Positions 23,493-35,280 of a DNA stretch of 64,000 nucleotides are shown here, one piece after another. The stretch covers positions 1-64,000 of the forward strand of contig JBAJFG010000289.1 of the NCBI GenBank assembly GCA_037903475.1, written 5' to 3'. The DNA comes from Ancylostoma caninum. Taxonomy: Eukaryota > Nematoda > Chromadorea > Rhabditida > Ancylostomatidae. A program made the translations under genes and the position numbers. A model generated the notes under the pieces. It saw only the letters and a list, made by a program, of their open reading frames with translations. It had not been told where the DNA came from and made no database searches. Numbering within the stretch: the stretch's first letter is position 1; each line of letters starts with the position of its first letter.

Positions 23493-24414
23493 CTACTTTC
23501 GGCCGAATCGAATGTACTGGCTTTTTCTCTTGTCAGGTGTCTCAATGGGTACAGAGCGGCCGAATCGGACGAACGCTGATTTTCTCTTCTCGACTTCCTG
23601 AAAAATGGGCGATTAGCGGACAAGTCTTGCCTTGGCTGTGTTTCTTGGAAATCTGTTGGATTTCCTTGCATTACCAGAATATTCGCGGAATGGACCCGAG
23701 AAATAAAGCCTCGTGACAGCAACAAAAATTATCAAAAAATGTTGTTTAAAGTCTCCAGCATCAAAAGTACAGTAGGCGTCAACTGGATTGCTTTTTTGCA
23801 GCCTCGAAAAGCACGCAGCGCGACCGCGCCGCTCACGATGGAATCATCGCCGCAATGGCAAATCAGAGTTTTCTTAGTACACAGTTGTTCATCATATTTA
23901 ATGTCAAGAGCCAAGAAAATCAACTAACTATCAAGAAAACCCATAGCTTTTTTTATCCCGGAGAGGATTCCAGCGCGAGCGGCGCGATCGCGAGGCGTTT
24001 TTCTCGAGGCTGCGAAAAACGCGCCGTCATTGACGCCCACTGTATCTTTTTCACTAAGTGTTCCAAGTATAAAACTAACCATGGCGTCATCAGCGGCTCT
24101 CTTTCCGAAGCGGACAAATGCCGACTTGCGTTTCTCCATGGGATTCGTAGCAGCAGCTGCAATTTCTTCTTTTTTTTCGGAATCATCCACGAGAAAAACT
24201 ACTATTTCCAGAACTAATACTCACAAGGATTGCCAATTTCAATATTGTTGTCTTGAAGTAAGTACTGTAGTTCTACAAGTGATCCCTGAAGATTGTCATG
24301 CAGGCGGCAGAGGTGTAGTGAAGGGAATTGACGGCAAAATTCCTCGGAAAGATTATCCTCATTCGCAGCGAATGAGCAGACGATTAGTGAGATGAAGAAG
24401 TATACACACCACAT
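23493..24414 (-). CDS. flp-17: FMRFamide-like neuropeptide precursor (flp-17)
   Basis: A secreted precursor cut at basic sites into amidated RFamide peptides. Exons in reading order: 24414-24225, 24156-24080, 23597-23493, giving 123 codons. It opens with a signal peptide ('MWCVYFFISLIVCSFA'). A spacer ending 'GNP' follows, then three peptides, each preceded by KR and ending in the amidation glycine and a basic residue: KSAFVRFG-KR (exon 2), KSAFVRFG-R and KSQYIRFG-RK-stop (exon 3). This set is the known content of nematode flp-17; in C. elegans these peptides act from BAG neurons on the receptor EGL-6 to inhibit egg laying. The exon 1 donor (GTGAGTATT) is strong. The exon 2 acceptor (ATTGCAG at 24157) was chosen because it fits phase and intron length (68 bases). 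Intron 2 holds a MITE. Confidence 0.93.
23770..24042. mobile_element. MITE, CAGTG(A/G)(A/G)CGTC family, in flp-17 intron 2
   Basis: Left arm CAGTAGGCGTCAACTGG; right arm the complement of CAGTGGGCGTCAATGACG. The arms continue through GCAGCCTCGAAAAGCACGC and GCGCGACCGCGCCGC. TA duplications lie at 23768-23769 and 24043-24044. It is transcribed with flp-17 and removed by splicing. The arms are about 75 bases, so the unspliced RNA could form a strong hairpin. Confidence 0.9.
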
Positions 24415-24418
24415 GACC

Positions 24419-24428
24419 CTGAAAAAAA
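24419..24428 (-). promoter_or_regulatory. Probable trans-splice acceptor of flp-17
   Basis: On the minus strand TTTTTTTCAG ends four bases before the ATG at 24414. This placement is typical for a nematode spliced-leader site. Confidence 0.65.
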
Positions 24429-24474
24429 ACTGTTACACTCGCAAGCTGAGCGAAAAGTATGAACGAAGCAAGCC

Positions 24475-24600
24475 GGGTGTGTATCATCGTGAGGGAAAAT
24501 TGGGCGTTACCAGGCCACCATGATTGGCGTATTGATTGAATCCGCCAATCGCAGCAGCCCGTTGACGCCCTATTTCCCCTCACGATGATACACATCCAAG
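24475..24600. mobile_element. MITE, GTGTATCATCGTGAGGGAAA family, copy 2
   Basis: GTGTGTATCATCGTGAGGG at the left and CCCCTCACGATGATACACAT at the right are inverted copies. The arms extend inward through GGGCGTTA and GACGCCCTA. The element lies about 60 bases upstream of the flp-17 start, inside its likely promoter. It is related to 9946-10072. Confidence 0.85.
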
Positions 24601-27481
24601 CAAGCCGGCAAATCTGATTCTTTTGGAAAATCTCGAGTTCAGGAGAGTGCTTTGAAGATAAAGAAGAAATTGCAGATCTCTAAATTCTGGTTCTTCAGAA
24701 ACGCAACGACTTTCATTTCTAGGAGAGGTGGGAAAAGGGCAAATAACTCCGTCGAGTTTGCCTGGTGTTTGATATGTCCGACACCAACGAGATGGGTAGA
24801 AGGGAAGAATTGTTGATAAGCATGGGAACCGCATGAAATATGAACCATATGGTGATGCGAAAACCTCGGTGATGTTCTGAGCAGTTGTGTGAGTAGATAA
24901 AAAGCAGCACGTTCTTTGGATCAGTGCATAGGAAGAACAGATTCTATAAAACTTTTCTTTTAAGGAGTGGAAGAAACACAAGCAGAATAGGTATTTCAAA
25001 TTAAAAAAAAACATGAGAATGGTCCGTTGCTCCGCTAGATGCTGAGGTTCTTTGGGCTACACTTCCTCTCACATTTATGTACCAAGGAGACCGTAAGTAA
25101 ACTGTGTTTTAGAAGAAGCAAATTAATCAAACTGTTTCCATTTAAAACCTGAAAAAAAATTCAGGTAACTTTGAATAAATCAGATTTAAAATTGATTGAT
25201 TTTATTGAAATATTGCCTTGATTCTTTGGTTCCCCGTACTGTTTCTAATACAGCCGTTGGCATAACTACTTCAAACTAGTGAAATTTTCTTTTTTTTTTG
25301 AATTTTGAATTAGACAAGCTAGAGCTGAGAGCATATTAGTGACAAAAAAGCAAGTAAACAAAATCTGGAAGGTTTTGTCCACTTGTAGATGTCACCATTC
25401 GCGCCAAGTGGGCGGGGCATAGGAAACAATGGTTTCGGGAAAATGGTAGCTCTGATCAAAAAGAGTAGTTCGAAGTCCAATTGAAGAAATACAAGGATGA
25501 CGTAGTCATGGGCTAAGGAACGTGGAAAAATGGCGATTGGAGAAGGTACGACCAAATTTATGCGGTCAACTAGCCTTTCTAGCCTTCCAAATTCCTTTAC
25601 TTAAAGCGGGACAAGCAGGTGAAGAAATCCTGGAAAATTCCAGATTTATTAAGCAAATATTCATCATGGAATCATGCTAGAGATTTTTTTTCAAATTCCA
25701 AAAAAGATTTCCTTGGAATTGTGCTAGTATTTTCTTAATTCTTAAAACTTTTTGCATAACTTATAGTGGCTCATAGGACATCAAATTAAATCAGGTTTTC
25801 AAATCTGCTAAAGCGTTATTTTTTCCATTTCGTGTTATGTTGTGTGAGTAGAAAGTTTCAGGATCACATGAGAAAACTCTGAAGTTGCAAAAATTACTCT
25901 TTAAGAAGAACCAATATTCGAAAGCAGCGCCAGCTTCACCACAAATCAAACAGCTGTTTGTGAGCTGAGCTGTTTTGGCGGTATAGCGATGGCCCAGCAT
26001 AATGTGACTCCAACACGCGGAATACTAGCCCAACGCCCAATGCTACGGACGTCAAGGTCCTAGTTCGTCTTAGCTGAGGAGCGCTATAAGCAAAACTTGG
26101 AACATGGAGAGTAACTCTAAAGGATCAACACGAATTTAGGTTTAGTTACCCATTTGAAGCCTGCTCAGCGCCAGGAGGAAGTTAGAAGAAATGCTCTCTG
26201 TGTGTTATTCCAGAAAACCCGTAAAGGCTACAGATGTGATTTGCATAATTATACGGCGTCATTCCATAGGGAGGCCTTACTGCTATGCGCTCGCAGCTGA
26301 TGTGAAAGGGTAATTCATTCCGATGCACTAGTCATTACTGCGAAACTGGTGGAGTTTTAACTTGCTTGTAATAGAATATACCTGGCAGTAGTACAATGAC
26401 AAGCCTTCTTGAGCCTGGACCAAGGTCTATGGAGAATCTCTGACTTTCCGGGAAATTTCGAATTTTCCAGGCTGAAAGAAGGTGGAAAGGCCAAAAGATA
26501 AGCGCGGTAAATTGCTTACCGCCAATCTAGGTTAATGCTTAAGAAACTAGTAACGCCACTACCTGCAGCAAACCATGTCAACATTGAGCATTATTTGGTA
26601 TGATTTTGATATCTTTGAGTGACCAAACTCCGATCTTAGCCAGAGGGCCGAGAAGTGAGAAACCTGCTGCTGATTCTGAGCCCTTCGAGTGTGTGAGATG
26701 CCTGAGGATTTCCCAGTTATTGAGGTATTTAGTCTCCAACATCGGTAACCACTCTTTAGACAGATAATCATGGGCGCAACCAAATTTTTCAGGATCCTCT
26801 AGCCGACAGACCCAATCCCAGGACCCGATTAGTCACGAACGTCGAACTAAGACATCATTTGCTGATACAACAGCTCCCAAATAATGTAAAATGAGTACTG
26901 ATTGCACTTTCAACTCCTTCTAAACAGCTACTCCAGTCATACAAGGATTCCCATAATTCTTTGGAACAGACAAGTCGAACGGACGTTCCATTTTTAAAGA
27001 CTCTTCATCGAGAGATTCATCGCTTACAATCCGGATTTTGGCAGGTTATTTTCTGTAGAAAAGCAGCTTTACCTGCAAATCTGACGTCTAAAAGGGAATG
27101 CCCAGATAGTGACGACGGTATCTAAGGATTAAAGACGAAGTGGGGTGGATTTTTAGCGTACTGAGGATTCTGCTAGGTCACTTTACCATCAAAGAGCTTG
27201 TATTTATCTGATAGACAAAGCCGCTTTGGGTACTTTTTCATAGTGTTAGGCATTGGAGAAGAGTCGACAAAACAGTCAACCTTTGGCTTACAACTAAATA
27301 AATGATGCTGCATCACTGTATAATTTTTTATGCTGAACGGTTGGCCTGTAGCTTAAGCTGATTTGTAACCATCAAAATGACTTTGAAAATGGAAGTACGG
27401 TAACAGAATGGGAAAAAAGGGTTTATGGACAGGTTGGCCTATAAGAAACTGTGCTTTCTGTGTCCTTGTACCAGCCACTCT
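24601..27481. other. Gene-poor DNA upstream of flp-17
   Basis: I see no exon, RNA gene or named repeat. The longest ORF (24580-25014, minus) has no family motif. The region may hold cis-control for the neuron-specific flp-17 gene, but the sequence alone does not show it. Confidence 0.45.
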
Positions 27482-27726
27482 ATCTCTGATAACGGTGCAG
27501 CCGAACGGCGTAGTGGTTCGGTTAGAAACGCTAGCAGCAACGGCTCCCAGTTGCTGCCATCCTCGCCTCGATTGCTGCTCAACCTTTCATCCCTTTAGCA
27601 GCAATTGCTGAGAGATGGCAGCAACTGAGGGGAAAATGGCAGCAACTGGGAACCGTTGCTGCTAGCGTTTCTAACCGACCCATTACGCCGTTAGGGCAGC
27701 GTTCGTGCTGCACAGTTATCAGAGAT
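27482..27726. mobile_element. Palindromic MITE, ATCTCTGATAAC ends
   Basis: About 100-base arms are inverted around a short centre. Ends ATCTCTGATAAC and GTTATCAGAGAT; inner arms GGTTAGAAACGCTAGCAGCA and its complement, then CCCAGTTGCTGCCAT and its complement. Nothing codes. The near-identity of the arms suggests a fairly young insertion. Confidence 0.8.
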
Positions 27727-29968
27727 TATGGTCCAATAAGCTGCCATGAATGAGAACCACCTCTCTTTCAGCCATACGTACTTATTTGTTCTATAAATGA
27801 TCTTGGCGGGCAAGGAAAGATTTCGCTACTCCTGCAAGGATCAATTCCAATGATTTGGCTGGGATTGCATGAGTGAAACCATGATCAAGCATACCAACAA
27901 CGGTAAGCATTATTAGTTGAGGTATCGACTACTTAAGGCTAGAAAGTTTATTCGCTCTCCTCATGTGATCCAGAACGTCTACGAAAGGCACCAGATGATC
28001 ATCAAGGAGTAGTTGAAGAGAGGAAGAGACAGCTATCATAGACGTTTTTAGCATTACTGTAGCTTTCCTTGGTTTATATAGGTGAGCTTGGATACGCTAA
28101 TGGATGTGGCGTGATTCGCATCGGAAACGGTGACGAGCGTGATGCGGGCCGAGTCTCCCCACTGTTTCCTGATAACCTCAACGATGTCTTGTGCCGGCGG
28201 CCGGAAATGCCACACACACTGGCATCATTTTTTTTTTGAGAAGATGAAGGCGGTGTTGAGCTGGTCGCTACGAGACAGGAACGCTAATGCAGGAAGCGAA
28301 AGAAGTGATTGCCGTTACAGATTTTTGAGCCACTACATATATCTAGTTATAAAAAACCGTGGGGAAAGGACCACTGTGGAAGTTTTGTTCTTTCCTCGTG
28401 TAGTGCACAGATTTCAACATTTTCTGTGGCATAATAGAGAATCACTGTTGGATCTACAGACTATACTAGCTATCGTTATTTTGCAGCTACTAAAAAACCT
28501 TGAAGGCACTGCAATCAAACACACATTCGCAACTTTCTTGATAAATCCTCTGAATTTTCAGACTAAAATTTGTCTCAGGATTGCGCAAAATGCAGCATGG
28601 AAAATGAACTTGTATATCATCTGATACCATGATACCGCGTCATTCAGAGATCACTTCTCCATTTGAATGTGTCGTTTCATGAAAAGAACACAAGAGGTTC
28701 GAGGTCTCATCGCTTCATGCCCTTCTGGATTGTATCAGATGCGCAGAGGTAATTCGGAGCGAAGACGTTAAGCATAAACGACCATTTTATGCTGTCTATT
28801 CCAGTGATTCCAGTGACTCCATAATGATTTCTTCTTTTTCGTTGAAAAAAAAAGTAGGAGCGTATGTAGTAAGCATGCTTGAAGTTCATCCATAAACCCA
28901 ATTTTTCTGGAGTTTTCCACGAGTGTACAGGGGAAATTCGATGGCCGTTTGAAGATGCAAGATACACACTAACAATCTCGTGAATTAACCCAAATACTGT
29001 CAGGTTTGGATCCTTGCAGAGAGGTTAGAGGAGGGTGGAGGTGGACGTGGCGATAAAGGGGACCAATTATAAACTTTTGAAAGGCAACCTCTTAAACTGC
29101 ACCAATGCCACCAGGTTATCAGCACAGTTATGGAGGAATTGGCCATCCTATTCTCGGATCTAAGCCACTCCTTGTACAAACGATCCCTGAGTCGCTGGAC
29201 AATACTGGCCAGTAAATTTCAAATAGAGTTAATTAGTAGGAGTAAACAAAAATAGGATGTTTTTACAGCAACTAAAAGCTTTGAAGAGCTTTAATTCCGA
29301 CGCAGAGCAAAACATTGCGCATGCGCATCATGGCTCGTGAGAATGTGAGTGGAATTATGTGATAATTTTAATGTTTTTCGCACTGTGAAATGAAAAGTTT
29401 TGAATTTCGTACGGAGCAAGCTGGACGACGCAAAGCATCTGAATGGAATCCTTTTTATTGAAGGTATTTTGGATCTCAACTGTCGGAAAATCCATTAAAT
29501 TAAGAAGCCGAAGGAAATTTCCCGCTGTGGAAGAAAAAGACCACCCTAGAAAGTCATAACTGCAGGGAAGCACACGGTCACAAGATATTTAATTAGATGT
29601 AGGAGGAAATTTGACCTAACACAGCAGTTCTTCATCAAGTACCGTTTATACCTAACTTTCAAGAACATCAGGTAACGGAAAAGCATAATTTCTTTGAAGA
29701 ACATAAGTTATGTCATATCTAAGCGGAAGAAAGAACTAAAACCGGCTTAACATTTGTTGTTTTCCTTTTTTCCTTCTTTTTCTAATGTCGTATTGATATC
29801 TGTTCTTAATTACTCAATTTTATTTTTTTATACAAAATTTCTGTTGGCCAGACTTACACTGGATCACGGCATCTAATCTACTATCAAACACGTATATTAT
29901 TATAGGTTGACCTTTCCCAATTCCGGAAACACAAATATGTACAATCACATGAAAAGAAAGTAGCCTTA
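27727..29968. other. Gene-poor DNA
   Basis: No gene is supported. An open plus-strand frame at about 28080-28253 ('GELGYANGCGVIRIGNG...') is richer in G/C than its surroundings and could be a relic exon, but no family is recognised. Confidence 0.4.
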
Positions 29969-31187
29969 CAGTCCGGTCCGGCAGCCACTGCAGATGGGCG
30001 CCAGCGGGCGCCGGCCGCCGCCACCCTCCGGCGCTCCGGTATTAATGAGCTATAAATCACTCGAGCATGGGAGAAAGCGAAGAAAAATACAATTTTAGTC
30101 CATAGTAGACAGGGCAGATAAGCCTAACCCTATGCTTAAGAATGGGTTTAAGACTTAGGCTTAGGCTTCACAGGAGTGGCCCCACCCAACTCCCTTTTCA
30201 CCCAAATTTCGAAGATAAACTACGATAAGTGTAAGTGTAAATAATAGTGGACACCATTTGTAAGTTGCATCGCGTGCGCGCATAGCGCAGTGGGTTGAGC
30301 GGATGATCGACGTTGTGGTGGTCAGGGGATCTAATCCTTCCCTGTGCCCCCGTTTTGCAAATACATACATGTAGTATGCTGCCTACGAGTGCTGCAGTTA
30401 CCTAATAAACTCCAACATAAAAAGTAGCCCGGATGGCTCAGTGGTTTGAGCGGCAGATTGCAATCTGTCCCTATCGCTGGTTCCACTCCGATGGAGATCC
30501 AGAGTTAAGTATCGCAGTGTTTGGGGTTCACTGCTTGGAACGTCCCCCGTGATCTCCTTCGGGTAGTCCAGGAAGGCATCCGGCAACGTTTTGCATGAAT
30601 TTCGAAGATAAACTACGATAAGTGTAAGTGTAAGTAATAGCAATAGTGTAAGTAATAGTGAAAAACCACTTTTTCAAAGTTGAGGGAAACCGGGAGAGAG
30701 TAACTCCGCCGTAAAGGACTGCTCCACGAAAGATAAATGACAGCGGTAGAACTACTTCGCAATGGATATGAAACAATTTATACGGATTTCAATTATTTCT
30801 GAGGATCCCGAATTGGATGAGCTTTACTATTCAGATGGGATAACTGAAGTACTGTGTCCATCTATAGAAGAATAACGGCCATTTTTGTATTCGCGAAGCA
30901 GTGTACTATAGCAGAAAATGGAAGAGTTGGCTTCGCTTATTGTGTATTCAGAAATCTTTCCCCATGAAAATCACAAAAATGAAAAAACGTGAAAGTTGTG
31001 AAAATGGTCTTCTGCTTTATAGCCTTAACATATCCACTGCACTCTGTCTACAATGGACTAAAATTGTATTTTTCTTCGCTTTCTTTCAAGCTCGAGTGAT
31101 TTATAGCTCATTAATACCGGGGCGCCGGAGGGTGGCGGCGGCCGGCGCCCGCCGGCGCTCATTTGCAGTTGCTGTCGGACCTGACTG
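29969..31187. mobile_element. 1.2-kb element with ~155-base terminal inverted repeats
   Basis: The left end (29969-30125) starts CAGTCCGGTCCGGCAG. The right end (31025-31187) is its inverted copy, ending in ACTG. TA flanks both sides (29967-29968 and 31188-31189). The arms share GGGCGCCGGCCGCCGCCACC, CGGTATTAATGAGCTATAAA and GCGAAGAAAAATACAATTTT. There is no transposase, so it is non-autonomous; CAGT ends plus TA suggest a Tc1/mariner-type mobiliser. The middle is partly made of nested SINE-like sequence. Confidence 0.88.
30205..30660 (+). mobile_element. Two tRNA-like SINE units nested in the inverted-repeat element
   Basis: Unit 1 carries GCGCATAGCGCAGTGGGTTGAGCGG-type A box sequence near 30280. 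Unit 2 has TGGCTCAGTGGTTTGAGCGG (about 30433) followed by GGTTCCACTCC (about 30479), good matches to polymerase III A and B boxes. The phrase GAAGATAAACTACGATAAGTGTAAGTGTAA occurs at about 30209 and again at about 30604, marking matching ends of the units. Neither folds into an intact tRNA. Confidence 0.6.
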
Positions 31188-34100
31188 TACTTTGAGTTTG
31201 TTTTACATTTCTTTCACACGTTAGGTTTAGCCTTTGATTCTCTTCTGAAATCTATTCTGTGTGTCATGCATACCTTGGGTATCTATAAATATTCAGACAT
31301 ATCCATTACTGTCTTTATTCTTTATTCTTTACTCTCTACATTGCAACGGAACGAATAGCATCGTCCTAAATTTGCGGAGAGTTCAGCGGTTTGCCTAATC
31401 TCTTCACACATCTGTTGCTTCAACGTTGACGTATTTGCTTGGATCTTCTCCTTTTGGGCTCTTCTACGTCGTGAAGATATTATTTCTAAGGTCTTCTGAC
31501 TCGAATCCTTGTCCCAAACGTGCCCGCAACAAGCGAAGATGTAGGCGACCCGCTGAAGAGGTGGACATACAACCCACGCTGGCCCAATGAATATTGGGTC
31601 GGAGTCTTCTTCCGTACTGCTAGTGTTTCATAGAAGCGGGATGGGAAGGTGGTCGACCGCTCATCGGGGCAGCACAATAAAAACTCCATTATTGTCCTCC
31701 TATCCAAATTTTTAGTTTTTTATTTATTTCAATGCGCTCGAGGTGCTAAATCAAAATGTGTCAAAATAAAAAAAAATAAAAAATAAAATAAATTAAGTGA
31801 ATATATGAATAATTCTCTACACTTCCGATTGTCTTTTATGTGAAAACGACATCTATGAAAAATTCTGCTTCTAAGATGAATTGTGCCACATGTAAAATAT
31901 GTGTGTGCAGAAGAATGCTCTTTCATGTATCTATGGAGGTGTTGTGCTCAAAATCATCGTCGGTGGCTCTTGATCTGGCCAAAACAGCCGGCGACACACC
32001 TCTCTACAGCTCTTGCCTTCATCAGAGCGCGCCACTTATGGTCATCATTTCTCATTCCGTGACGGGCAAACGGACGTCCATGGGGCGATGCTCTTCCACG
32101 TCTGTGCTGAAAGGACACCGACATCTTGGATTTTCGCGTCTTCTGCGCAGTTTTAGCACTGAATATGAGCTCTGTGCCTCTCAGAGCTATGGACTAGAAT
32201 AGGATTTTTTCGGCTGACATATCATAAACTATTAGAGAAGAGTAGCGAAGTTTCAGCTGAGCGTACAACTGCGCACTTTTGCACTCACGCACACGCTGAT
32301 TGCCATGGAGTCAACAAGGTCAACCAATAAGATTCTCGAAAAAACGAGACAAAATTCCACTTTTCAGAAACGTGGGATGACACAAAAAGGAAGGCTGCTC
32401 TACTCCTTTTTGCGCTGCTGCTTTCATTTTTTTAGTTTCTCAGACTTCCTTCCCCTCATCGGTTCCTCAATTTTCCCATTAATCATAAGGAGCAAATGTA
32501 CTTCACCTAACTACATAGCCTTAATGTGACATCCACCGTTAAATATTTACTGATTTATAGGCTAGCAGCTTCACTCTTTGATACGGGGTGGAAAGTAGAG
32601 ACGAGGATAGAAAAGAAACTGGGGCTGTAGCGGTTTCCCTATTACGATTTTCACCCGAAGTTTGACGAAAAGTGTGAGGAAGGTGCTGGGCAGAAAAACA
32701 TGCTTGAGATCCACTTGGAGTTCCATAGCAATCTACCACTGATTCTGAAAACGCCCAGTTTACGCGAAACATGCTCGGAAATTTCTTGCAGACCAGCAGT
32801 TCGTCTTTATTTCTTGGTATTTTCTGGATTTTAACTGGAAAATACCAGTGCACAGTCACCAGAGTGCCTTGCTACTGTTTATTGTAACACCGGCTTGGCG
32901 ATCACGTCGTAGTGAACTGAGAAGGGTCACCCTCTTCAAGTTAGTGCAGAGCTCCTTCATTTTCGGCACCTTTTTCTGGATTCACTATTCAAGATAACTG
33001 TTTCATAATTAGCTCTCCATGAGACGGTACCGTTTCCGCCAATCAGGGCCCTCTTACAAGTTAGAGCGAGCCAATGGCATGCCCATGCACAGATGGTTTG
33101 ATATGTCTCTGAATACCAACGGTAGTCGCGATTTCGGTACTTAATTTTAAACCCAAAATCCATACATATAAGTGAATTCAGTAAGCGGTGCAGTCCACAC
33201 AAATTTACCCAAGTTACTAGGAACTGATTGTTAGATGTGATTAGAGTAAATAATATCTAAGTAGCAATTACTCACACACTCCAATAACGGTGTTGCATTC
33301 TGATTATCATCTTATTATCGCAAATACGGGGGGAGGGGGCTAAGAAAGTCGAAGTCGCCAGGGAAAACAGAAGTAATCACTCGTGTGTGAATAAACTTGC
33401 CAACAATGCTCATTCAGAGAAGATGCTAATCTTCCAGTCAGTAAGGAGACATGGCCTCGTAGTGATACTCTTGCATGCTCGGCGCAACCAGATTTGATTT
33501 TCAAAGCCTCGCCTATGAAAAAAAATCTTATACAAGTGTGATACTCCAAAACATTCAGATATTCTTATAACTTAATTAATTTGATTGTTAATCTCGGACC
33601 TGATCAAAGAAAGAAAAAAAAAACTTGAATAATCGAGAAAGAGGGGGTCCTGAATCCCTTCTTATCATTCCCCGATGCTCGAACTGCCTCTCGTTTTCGA
33701 TTTTTCATAGTTGGGATTTGATCGAAGTCGAATTTTTAAATTCTTGTATAGCGTGTACAGTTGGGATGTACTCTGACTCGAACATAGTAGTTCTCATACA
33801 ACCCCAAGCTACCCAAAAAAAAAAAGGCGGAGAGAGAAGGAGAAGGAATGGTAGGGTAGAGCTCTAAAGCTCCATGGAAGCTTGAACTCGTAGGCTGTAT
33901 CGAGCACCAATGAACCAGACGTCTCGGACAGGTGCAACGATTGAATTCTTGTTACGGCGACCACCAAGGTGACAAAAATTTGAGGTACAAAATCAAAATT
34001 TGAAAGTAGAAGTAAAAATTGGTTCTAGAGCGAGGTGATATGAAGCAGGTGTACGAAGAATTGCCGGGAGTACACTTTTTCCGTGGAGACACACAAAAGG

Positions 34101-34338
34101 TCCAGCGAATAGGTATTACATATTCATACTTGTGTACTCCTTACATATTGAGATCAGTGCAATGACGTGACTGATGGAAAAGTTACTCTATAGTTGTGTG
34201 GGAGTGCAGTAAAGGAGTAGTAAAGAGTACAGTGAAGTAGTAATAGTAATAGTTAAGAGTGTAGAAGGAAGGATGAATGTTCATACAATTATAACTGATT
34301 TTTTTATTGCATTTTATTTACATCGGTACACAAGAAGG
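31188..34338. other. Gene-poor DNA
   Basis: Short ORFs, an A/T-rich tract at about 31765-31800 and nothing that can be assigned to a gene. No RNA gene was recognised. Confidence 0.45.
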
Positions 34339-34549
34339 GCAATTTATATGAAATGCGTGCGTTTGACGCGCGTGCGTCCATATGATGAGAGAAAGGGCCA
34401 ATCGCATCGCTGACGCAGCGCAGACGCATGCGTTTGAGGCCCTGTGGTGGCCACGCGTTCTTTTCATTGCCTGTGTGCATGCTGCGTGTACCGATTTTCA
34501 TGAAAAATCCTTCGCAAATGGATGCGTGCGTCCGACTAGGATAAATTGC
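34339..34549. mobile_element. MITE, GCGTGCGT family, copy 2 (best preserved)
   Basis: Ends GCAATTTAT and ATAAATTGC are exact inverted copies, with inner arms AAATGCGTGCGTTTGACGCG and GGATGCGTGCGTCCGAC. The interior matches the copy at 6062-6300 (CGCATCGCTGACGCAGC, GCGTTCTTTTCATTG). Confidence 0.75.
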
Positions 34550-35280
34550 AGTAAATACACGGTTTAGAATTCATAACACCCATTTTAGCTCCGCATTCGA
34601 ACAGTCCGCATGCGCGTAATTTTCGAACCGCGCGACAAAGTATGAACACAGCCATAGTTTCAAATTTCATGGAGAATACGAGGCCACGTCCAGAGAAGGT
34701 AGTCTAACCATAGTCTAACCCTATTCTGACCAAACTATCATCATGCCATTCGCGTTCCAAGCAACCTCGGACTTTGATCGTTAACACTACGTGGCGTGCT
34801 ATATGTTCATCACCACGTGCCTGCCTGGAAATCCTCAATGGCTTTTTTGCATGAATTGCAGCTAACGAAACCGGAACTGAGCCTAATTACTGTGGTTAGC
34901 GGCAAAAAACAAGAACACACGGGGTTTGGCTTCGTCTAGGCGTGTGAGTTGGCTAAGCACAGGGTTCATGAGGTCTTAGCAGCTTTGCCTCTAGAAACCG
35001 GCCTTTTATGAGAGGTCGTCCCAACATTTGATTTTTATTGTGTTCATAAATTTTGAAGAGTATTCTAAAACTGAACGTGGTTTCTTAATTAATTCATTCC
35101 ATCAGATTATAATTTTTAGATATCGAAGGGGGTAGTGACGCTTAAAAGGGGAGGCAATGTACATTACATACTTCAGAAAAGGGCGGAGAAAAACCGAAAA
35201 AGGGTGCGGCTCATAGATGTGACACCTTCCGTAACTAGAGTGGGCAACGGCTATCCATCTTACTGTCAGAAGAGCGATGC

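Noticed and set aside
24580..25014. Minus-strand ORF of 144 codons upstream of flp-17
   Set aside because: Lies partly over a MITE, has mixed composition and no domain. A hydrophobic start alone is not enough to call a secreted protein.
28130..28624. Plus-strand ORF of 164 codons
   Set aside because: Composition is that of random AT-rich sequence with no family motif; only its upstream flank (about 28080-28253, another frame) was kept as a weak relic candidate.
30424..30500. Possible tRNA gene
   Set aside because: A and B box matches are good, but the acceptor stem and anticodon arm do not fold. The surrounding repeat tail indicates a SINE.
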